DNA of 9,798 bases, taken from contig PXSU01000122.1 of the NCBI GenBank assembly GCA_003022745.1, positions 1 through 9,798 on the forward strand, read 5' to 3'. Within the stretch, counting starts at the first letter, position 1, and each line of letters starts with the position of its first letter. A program made the position numbers and the translations under genes. Below, piece by piece: positions 5,232 to 9,798 of the stretch. Below the pieces are notes generated by a model. It made no database searches, was not told where the DNA came from, and worked only from the letters and a program-made list of their open reading frames with translations. The stretch is from Halobacteriales archaeon SW_9_67_25. GTDB lineage: Archaea; Halobacteriota; Halobacteria; Halobacteriales; Haloarculaceae.

Positions 5232-5774
5232 ATGGAGCTTCCGACGCCGGAGGACCTGCGGGAACGCCGGACGGAGCTGGGGTTGACACAGAGCGAACTC
5301 GCGGAGCGGGCGGACGTCTCCCAGCCGCTGATCGCTCGCATCGAGGGCGAGGACGTGGACCCGCGGCTGTCGACGCTGCGGCGGATCGTGAACGCCCTCG
5401 ACGAGGCCGAGGGCGGGGTGCTCCGGGCCCGGGACCTGATGCACCCGGAGGTGGTCAGCGTCAGGCCCGACGCCAGCGTCCACGAGACCATCGAGACGAT
5501 GGACGAGAAGGGCTACTCGCAGGTGCCGGTCATCCGCGACGGGACGCCGCTGGGGCTGATTGCCACCTCCGACATCCGCGCCCGCCCCGAGGAGAACATC
5601 GGCGAGTTGCCGGTCGCGGAGGTGATGCACGAGGCGCTGTCGACGGTCGAACCGGAGGCCACCATCGACGCCGTCGACGCACACCTCGACCACAACGACG
5701 CCGTCCTGGTCGTCGAGGGCGGCGCGACGGTCGGCATCATCACAGAGGCCGACGTCGCCAGACATGTCTCATAG
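5232..5774 (+). CDS. XRE-type HTH transcriptional regulator with two CBS domains
   Basis: The 180-residue protein joins a DNA-binding domain to a ligand-sensing Bateman module. Residues 9-57 are a Cro/CI-type helix-turn-helix ([21 protein letters not shown], with the recognition helix at about 29-38). CBS domain 1 spans about 67-116 ([15 protein letters not shown] through GLIATSDI), and CBS domain 2 about 125-180 ([15 protein letters not shown] through [12 protein letters not shown]). CBS pairs usually bind adenine nucleotides or related molecules, so this is probably a nucleotide-responsive regulator; ligand and targets cannot be read here. It converges on purM with a 44-bp gap, and a link to purine status is a speculation resting on position alone. 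Domain calls are firm. Confidence 0.92.
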   Translation: MELPTPEDLRERRTELGLTQSELAERADVSQPLIARIEGEDVDPRLSTLRRIVNALDEAEGGVLRARDLMHPEVVSVRPDASVHETIETMDEKGYSQVPVIRDGTPLGLIATSDIRARPEENIGELPVAEVMHEALSTVEPEATIDAVDAHLDHNDAVLVVEGGATVGIITEADVARHVS

Positions 5775-5818
5775 GTAGAGCCTGCCCTGACGGTCCCGCC
5801 GGCAACAACAAGGGGCCA

Positions 5819-6862
5819 CTACAGTTCCAGGCCGCGGACGGCGACGACACCCTCGGCTGCGTCCTCCTCGTTCCCGTCGAATGACCTGACGGTCCCGACC
5901 GGGCGCCCCCCGGCCGTCGCATCGACGAGTGCGTCCGCGTCGGCGGGGTCGACTGCGGCCACGAAGCCGGTCCCCATGTTGAACGTCCGGTGCATCTCCC
6001 TGTCGCTGACTCCGCCCTCGCGCTGGACGAACTCGAACACCGGTTGCGGGTCGAAGGGAGTCTCGATTTCGTAGCGGTGTGGTCCCATCCGCGCGAGGTT
6101 GGTCCACCCGCCGCCGGTGACGTGTGCGGCAGCGCGGGCGTCGTGGGCGCGTAGCGGTTCCAGCAGGTCCGTGTAGATCCGCGTCGGTTCCAGCAGTTCC
6201 GCCGCGATGGTCCGCTCGGGTGCCGGCGGGAAGGGGTCGGCGTAGTCGTGCTCACGGGTGACCGCCTCGCGGGCCAGCGTGAGCCCGTTCGAGTGGATGC
6301 CGCTCGACGGCCACCCCACCAGGACGTCGCCCGGCTGTGCCTCCCCGGGGAACAGGCCGTCGGCTGGCGCCAGTCCGGCACAGGCCCCCGCGATGTCCAG
6401 CCCCCGGACGACCTCGGGCATGACGGCCGTCTCGCCGCCGACCAGGGCCACGCCGGCCCGTTCGGCGCCGCGGCGCAACCCCTCCCCGACTGCCTCGGCG
6501 ACCGCCTCGTCGGGTTCCTCGACTGCCAGGTAGTCGACGAAGGCCACGGGCTCGACCCCCTGGGCGACGAGGTCGTTGACGTTCATCGCGATACAGTCGA
6601 TACCGACCGTCGAGTAGTCCTCGACAGCCCCGGCGACGAGCAGTTTCGTCCCCACGCCGTCCGTCGCGAGCGCGAGGTAGCCCTCGCCGATCTCGACCAG
6701 GCCGGCGAACTCGCCCTCGAACTCGCCGGCCGCGCCGACCAGTGCCGCCGTCGCCGCCTCGCTCGCGTCGATGTCGACCCCGGTCCCGGCGTAGGTGAGT
6801 CCCTCCTCGTCGGTCCCGTCGTCCGCGCCCGTCCGCTCGCCCTCGTCGGTCCCGTCGGTCAT
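5819..6862 (-). CDS. purM: Phosphoribosylformylglycinamidine cyclo-ligase (AIR synthetase)
   Basis: PurM converts formylglycinamidine ribonucleotide plus ATP to 5-aminoimidazole ribonucleotide in de novo purine synthesis. The 347-residue cytosolic protein shows YAGTGVDID (24-32, the counterpart of the YKDAGVDI start), the nucleotide/metal site ATDGVGTK (66-73), GIDCIAMNVNDL (87-98) and VGGETAVMP (141-149). Further on it has SSGIHSNGLTLAR, HVTGGGWTNLARM and FNMGTGF. About 22 residues precede the conserved part and are acidic, with DGTDE occurring at 3-7 and again nearly intact at 15-19, a halophilic extension. The start at 6862 is preferred over an in-frame ATG at 6970 because the latter lies in Arg/Pro-rich sequence, and a TATA-like element sits 26 bp before 6862. 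The motif VMP replaces the more usual EMP. The assignment is secure. Confidence 0.95.
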   Translation of the reverse strand: MTDGTDEGERTGADDGTDEEGLTYAGTGVDIDASEAATAALVGAAGEFEGEFAGLVEIGEGYLALATDGVGTKLLVAGAVEDYSTVGIDCIAMNVNDLVAQGVEPVAFVDYLAVEEPDEAVAEAVGEGLRRGAERAGVALVGGETAVMPEVVRGLDIAGACAGLAPADGLFPGEAQPGDVLVGWPSSGIHSNGLTLAREAVTREHDYADPFPPAPERTIAAELLEPTRIYTDLLEPLRAHDARAAAHVTGGGWTNLARMGPHRYEIETPFDPQPVFEFVQREGGVSDREMHRTFNMGTGFVAAVDPADADALVDATAGGRPVGTVRSFDGNEEDAAEGVVAVRGLEL

Positions 6863-6884
6863 ACGTGTCGGCGGGCGCGGTACC

Positions 6885-6892
6885 GACAAAAG
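6885..6892 (-). promoter_or_regulatory. TATA-like element of purM
   Basis: The minus strand reads CTTTTGTC, centred about 26 bp before the ATG at 6862, inside the 79-bp gap after the lipoprotein gene. It suggests purM has its own leaderless promoter. Confidence 0.5.
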
Positions 6893-6941
6893 CCCACCGT
6901 TCGGGCCGACCGCTCGTGTTGTCGGCGTGAGCGACGCGGGT

Positions 6942-8036
6942 CTACGGCTCGGGGACCGGCGAGACGCCAAGGCGGGCCGGCTCCGCGACTGCGAGTCCGC
7001 CGCCGGTGCCGGCCGAGGCCCCTTCCTCGAAGATGGTCTCCGTCTCGCCCTCGACCGTCACGACGGCGGCGTTCCCGTCGTACTCGGCCTCGACGCTGTC
7101 GAGTCCGGGGTTGTTCTCGACGGCCTGCTGGGACGCCAGGTCGGCCAGTTCCTGCACGCCCGAGTTCTCCGCCCTCTCGGCGTCCGTATAGAGGAGCGCG
7201 AGGGTCATCGTCGTCGTGGTACCCTCGACGGTCATGCCGAACCCGCCGGCGCGGACGCCGTTGATGAACTGAGTCTGTGCCCCCTGCTGGCCCTGTGCCA
7301 TCGCCGTCTCGACCAGTGCCGGGTCGACCTGCCCGCCGACCATCACGTTCGCGTCCCCGAACCGGTCTGTCAGCTGTCCGGCGCGGTCGCTGGTGGCCTC
7401 GAGCCGGTCGACGTCCCCGTTGCCTGCGTCGATCATCGTCTCGGCGGCCTGCCGACCCGTGACACCGGCACCGCTCCCGCCCTCGCTTCCCGCGGCGCCG
7501 AAGATAGCGACCCCGTCCCGGACCGCAGCCACCGCCGACCCCTCGCCCCCGTCGGCGATGTCGCCGGGCGAACTCTCGTCGACGTTCTCGTAGAGGGTAA
7601 AGCCCTCGTACTCCCCGCTCTCCTGGGCACCGTCGGCCTCGAGGTCGGACTGGACCGCGCTCGCCTCGAAGGAGCCCAGAAGCGCCATCGACCCGAACAC
7701 CGACGACGACGGGGCGTCCTCGATCGCTATCTGTGCCCCGGCGACGCCGGTGAAGGTGTCGATCTCCTCGGGGGCGACCGGCGAGTCCTCGGCGGATTCG
7801 AAGGACTCCCGGGTCGACTCCGGGAAGTTCTCGCGGGCCTCGTAGAGCCCGGCGTAGTCGACGTTCCCGAAGAACTTGTTCTCCGTCTCTGCCAGGACCG
7901 ACGGGTCGTACCGGTAGTCGCCCGGCGCGGCATCACCGCCACCACCGAGGAAGCCACTACACCCCGCCAGTCCCGTCGTTCCGAGCGCCGCGAGCACCCC
8001 GCCAGCCTTCAGGACGGACCGTCTATCAGTTTGCAT
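6942..8036 (-). CDS. Tat-exported lipoprotein of unknown function
   Basis: The 364-residue protein starts with a twin-arginine signal, DRRSVLKAGG (4-13), a hydrophobic stretch and the lipobox LAGC (23-26), so it is expected to be exported folded and lipid-anchored at Cys26. A Gly-rich linker (GFLGGGG) follows. The mature part is acidic, with alternating strand-like and helix-like segments: VFGSMALLGSFEA (113-125), a central TSDRAGQLTDRFGDANVMVGG block, a Thr-rich strand near 274-282, and VEAEYDGNAAVVTVEGE (315-331), and ends in a Gly/Ala/Pro-rich tail. I recognise no catalytic motif. A related but damaged copy lies 83 bp upstream in the same direction. AT-rich TTCATTAGA is about 26 bp before the ATG. 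Possible roles such as substrate binding or envelope structure are unsupported. Confidence 0.88.
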   Translation of the reverse strand: MQTDRRSVLKAGGVLAALGTTGLAGCSGFLGGGGDAAPGDYRYDPSVLAETENKFFGNVDYAGLYEARENFPESTRESFESAEDSPVAPEEIDTFTGVAGAQIAIEDAPSSSVFGSMALLGSFEASAVQSDLEADGAQESGEYEGFTLYENVDESSPGDIADGGEGSAVAAVRDGVAIFGAAGSEGGSGAGVTGRQAAETMIDAGNGDVDRLEATSDRAGQLTDRFGDANVMVGGQVDPALVETAMAQGQQGAQTQFINGVRAGGFGMTVEGTTTTMTLALLYTDAERAENSGVQELADLASQQAVENNPGLDSVEAEYDGNAAVVTVEGETETIFEEGASAGTGGGLAVAEPARLGVSPVPEP

Positions 8037-8057
8037 ACACCCCCTTTTTGCCGCGCT

Positions 8058-8066
8058 CTAATGAAT
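8058..8066 (-). promoter_or_regulatory. TATA-like element of the lipoprotein gene
   Basis: The minus strand reads TTCATTAGA, centred 26 bp before the ATG at 8036, in the gap after the damaged paralogue. It gives the intact copy its own promoter. Confidence 0.45.
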
Positions 8067-8119
8067 CTGGTGACCAACGCCCGGTGGTCGCCTGCCGCCG
8101 TGAGGGTCCTCCCGTCCCG

Positions 8120-8634
8120 TCAGCCCGGCGCGGTCGGCGGCGTGACGGCCGTCCCATCCAGCAGCGACCGCGTCTCGCCGGTCACCGTCACGACGACCGC
8201 GTCGCCGTCGTAGGTGGCTTCGACGTTCTCGATGGTCGCCTCGGCGCTCGCGGCGTCCTCGTACAGTCCGACGAGCGTCACGTCCGCCTCCCGGCCGTCG
8301 ACGCCCCCGAACACCGTGGCACCCCCGTAGTCGCGCTCGGTCTCCGGGTTGCCTTCGGCCCGTATTCGCTCCTCTAGGGCGGTTCGCTCGAACGAGCCGA
8401 GGGTGACCACGGATCTGAACGTGAGCGACGACCCGGTCCGGTACTCGCCGAACTGGAGACCGCCGACCGCGGCCATCGACTCGACCGGTTGGGCGTCTCC
8501 GAGACCGCTTCCGTGTCGAACTGCCAGTCGCGTGGGGTGCCGGGGTCGGACCCGAGCACGCCGGTGCAGCCGGCGAGGCTCGCCACCGCCGCGAGGCCGC
8601 CAGCCCGCAACACGGAGCGTCTGCTCGGCTGCAT
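8120..8634 (-). pseudogene. Frameshifted, shortened paralogue of the neighbouring Tat lipoprotein
   Basis: The reading starts at 8634 with a Tat signal (SRRSVLRAGG) and lipobox LAGC (Cys23), then DWQFDTEAVSETP, matching the intact neighbour around its residues 40-53. After about 8490 this frame turns into Arg/Ser-rich nonsense. The similarity resumes in another frame from about 8495: PVESMAAVGG, then FRSVVTLGSFERTALEERI against the neighbour's FGSMALLGSFEASAVQSDL (114-132), and VEATYDGDAVVVTVTGET against VEAEYDGNAAVVTVEGET. Compared with the neighbour, some 35-40 residues are missing at the frameshift and about 120 more after VFGGVD. A non-multiple-of-three deletion would explain both the first loss and the frame change. 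A promoter-like GCTTTAGC remains 26 bp before the start. A sequencing error could produce the frameshift but not the missing segments; a truncated 118-residue product from the ATG at 8476 is possible but would lack the export signal. Confidence 0.8.
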
Positions 8635-8656
8635 ACCCGTGGTCGGGACTCCGACA

Positions 8657-8664
8657 GCTAAAGC
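8657..8664 (-). promoter_or_regulatory. TATA-like element before the damaged lipoprotein gene
   Basis: GCTTTAGC (near-palindromic, reading GCTAAAGC on the plus strand) is centred about 26 bp before the ATG at 8634, matching the spacing at neighbouring genes. Confidence 0.35.
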
Positions 8665-8703
8665 CCGTCCCGGGTGTGTGCCGCGACCGCCCCGCCGGCC
8701 CGG

Positions 8704-9567
8704 CTACTGGACCCGGCACCAGGGGACCTCGACCAGCGGCGGGATGTACGTCTCGATGTGGTGTTCCCAGACGTCGTCCTCGCCGAAGGCCTCGCCGTGG
8801 TCGGCGGTGACGACGACCGACCCGTCGAGTTCGGGCAGGAGGTCCGCGATCGATTCCAGGGCCAGCCGGAGGTTCTCCTCGTGGTATGTCATGCCGGCCT
8901 CGCGGGTCCCCTCCCGCAGGACGTTCCCGAGGCCCAGTTCCATCCACAGCCCCGCTTTCATCGCGAAGGAGCTGTCGCCCAGCGCGCTCTCGACGTACGG
9001 GCGGAGGTTGTTGCCGACCGTCGAGAGCGCCCCGTCTGCCTCGCCGTCGCTGTCGTCCTGGCTGGCGATGCCCTCCTTGATGCGGGTCAGTTTCCCGCCC
9101 GTCTCGCGGGTGAGGAAGGGGGCGTGGGGTTGCATGTAGTGGAGGACGGTCCGGTCCCGTCGGTCCACGGCGTCGGCGTGGTCGTGGAACGACTGGACCA
9201 TCCCCTCGGGAGTGACGGTCCCGAACTCCTCGTGCCACCCCTCGCGCCAGACGTCGATAATCTCGGCGATGTGCTCGGTCGCGGTCCACTCGTAGTCACA
9301 GCTTGCCCCCCACGCGAGTTCGTTCAGCGGGATGCCCGTGCCGTTGATGAAGGGGTTCCCGGAAAAGTACGCGATGTCGTGGGAGCCGGTAAAGGTGCGG
9401 TGGGCCCACTCCGGCGTCGAGGAGCCCGGACTGCGGCGTTTTTCGAGTGTTCCGTCGAGATACTCGTCGTAGACGTCCGCGAAGACGTCGTACCGACAGG
9501 CGTCGAGGACCACGCAGTAGTCCCACTCTTCCCCGAGGAACTGCTGGTCTGTCACCTGTGCCTGCAT
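8704..9567 (-). CDS. Alkaline phosphatase/sulfatase superfamily enzyme
   Basis: The 287-residue protein has the metal-site pattern of this superfamily. The first metal-binding Asp is in WDYCVVLDACRYD (15-27, D22). HYMQPHAPFL in the middle supplies His. VVVTADHGEAFGE (251-263, D256-H257) is the classic Asp-His metal pair, and EHHIETYIPPLVEVPW (268-283) gives the final His and closing strand. The nucleophile region is probably SPGSSTPEW (46-54). It resembles the sulfatase C/S-x-P-x-R signature in position but ends in Trp, so formylglycine sulfatase chemistry is doubtful and a Ser/Thr nucleophile is likelier. There is no signal peptide or membrane helix, suggesting a cytosolic enzyme. Relatives act on phosphate or sulfate esters of glycans and lipids, and the substrate here is unknown. 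A TATA-like element lies 27 bp upstream. It follows the M50 protease gene in the same direction, 58 bp apart. Confidence 0.85.
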   Translation of the reverse strand: MQAQVTDQQFLGEEWDYCVVLDACRYDVFADVYDEYLDGTLEKRRSPGSSTPEWAHRTFTGSHDIAYFSGNPFINGTGIPLNELAWGASCDYEWTATEHIAEIIDVWREGWHEEFGTVTPEGMVQSFHDHADAVDRRDRTVLHYMQPHAPFLTRETGGKLTRIKEGIASQDDSDGEADGALSTVGNNLRPYVESALGDSSFAMKAGLWMELGLGNVLREGTREAGMTYHEENLRLALESIADLLPELDGSVVVTADHGEAFGEDDVWEHHIETYIPPLVEVPWCRVQ

Positions 9568-9588
9568 TGTAACGGGGGTTGTCCTCCT

Positions 9589-9599
9589 CCTTTTTTAAG
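9589..9599 (-). promoter_or_regulatory. TATA-like element of the phosphatase/sulfatase-like gene
   Basis: The minus strand reads CTTAAAAAAGG, centred 27 bp before the ATG at 9567. A purine-rich GGAGGAGGA sits between the two but would be upstream of a leaderless transcript start, so it is unlikely to be a ribosome-binding site. Confidence 0.5.
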
Positions 9600-9625
9600 C
9601 CACCGTTCCCGTCTGTGGATACCCG

Positions 9626-9798
9626 TCAAAAGACGTCCACGGGCACGACCCCGAACAGGAGCGCGAGGGCGACAGCGACGGTGGGGACGGCGACGGCGGC
9701 GAAGACCGTCCGGTTCCAGGCCAGCACCTTCCGCCCGTCCAGCGGGCCGAAGGGGATCATATTGAACGCCGCAAGCAAGACGTTGATGAAGATGCCCA
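9626..9798 (-). CDS. Site-2-protease-like (M50) zinc metalloprotease, C-terminal end (partial)
   Basis: The last 56 residues of a gene entering from beyond the window are visible, ending at the TGA at 9628-9626. The segment NVLLAAFNMIPFGPLDGRK contains the N-x-x-P-x-x-x-LDG pattern whose Asp (codon 9739-9737) is the third zinc ligand of site-2 protease (M50) intramembrane proteases. It is followed by a short loop and a last hydrophobic helix (VFAAVAVPTVAVALALLFGVV), then VPVDVF at the C-terminus. The HExxH motif would lie upstream, outside the window. Members cleave membrane proteins within the bilayer. The substrate is unknown, and the assignment rests on this one motif plus membrane topology. 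Confidence 0.82.
   Translation of the reverse strand, partial: GIFINVLLAAFNMIPFGPLDGRKVLAWNRTVFAAVAVPTVAVALALLFGVVPVDVF

Noticed and set aside
6795..8213. Long plus-strand open frame opposite purM and the lipoprotein
   Set aside because: It is an antisense shadow; the minus strand has a Tat signal, a lipobox and purM motifs.
8674..9765. Long plus-strand open frame opposite the phosphatase/sulfatase-like gene
   Set aside because: Its Val/Asp/Arg-rich translation has no domain, while the minus strand has complete metal-site motifs.
1..9798. CRISPR array, insertion sequence, integrase or attachment site, toxin-antitoxin or defence gene cluster
   Set aside because: No regularly spaced repeats, terminal inverted repeats with a transposase, tRNA-associated duplication or recognisable defence domains were seen on either strand.

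Overview
The window reads as chromosomal DNA from a haloarchaeon (class Halobacteria). GC content is high, most predicted proteins are acidic with Asp/Glu-rich linkers, and secreted proteins carry Tat signals with a lipobox. There is an archaeal 20S proteasome beta subunit with a propeptide and an archaea-specific UPF0212 protein. Many genes have a TATA-like element centred about 26-28 bp before the start codon, as expected for leaderless haloarchaeal mRNAs. I assign no genus.

Layout: (1) 1-519, minus: N-terminal part of a secreted GLUG-type surface protein rich in N-glycosylation sequons, cut by the window edge. (2) 520-963: 444 bp without a convincing intact gene. It holds a short orphan signal-peptide-like ORF, a 14-bp perfect palindrome and a TATA-like element. 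(3) 964-1569, plus: a class I SAM methyltransferase, convergent with (4) 1577-2926, minus: an alpha-D-phosphohexomutase. (5) 3086-3448, minus: a small two-helix membrane protein whose C-terminal half has a hydrophobic residue at exactly every fourth position. It lies just downstream of (6) 3481-4206, minus: proteasome subunit beta (psmB). (7) 4322-4489, minus: a 55-residue single-helix membrane protein. (8) 4490-4796: divergent promoter region with a duplicated promoter-like module. (9) 4797-5156, plus: UPF0212 (DUF555) protein. (10) 5232-5774, plus: XRE-type HTH fused to two CBS domains, convergent with (11) 5819-6862, minus: purM. (12) 6942-8036, minus: Tat lipoprotein. (13) 8120-8634, minus: a shortened, frameshifted paralogue of that lipoprotein. 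(14) 8704-9567, minus: alkaline-phosphatase/sulfatase-superfamily enzyme. (15) 9626-9798, minus: C-terminal end of a site-2-protease-like (M50) membrane metalloprotease, cut by the window edge.

Most of this is a core-genome stretch (purine synthesis, sugar-phosphate metabolism, proteolysis) mixed with poorly characterised membrane, surface and regulatory genes. I see no CRISPR array, tRNA, rRNA, insertion sequence or clear mobile island, and no convincing new multi-gene system. The strongest oddities are the period-4 helix encoded beside psmB, the repeated promoter module before the UPF0212 gene, the decaying lipoprotein paralogue, and the palindrome plus signal-peptide remnant upstream of the surface protein.
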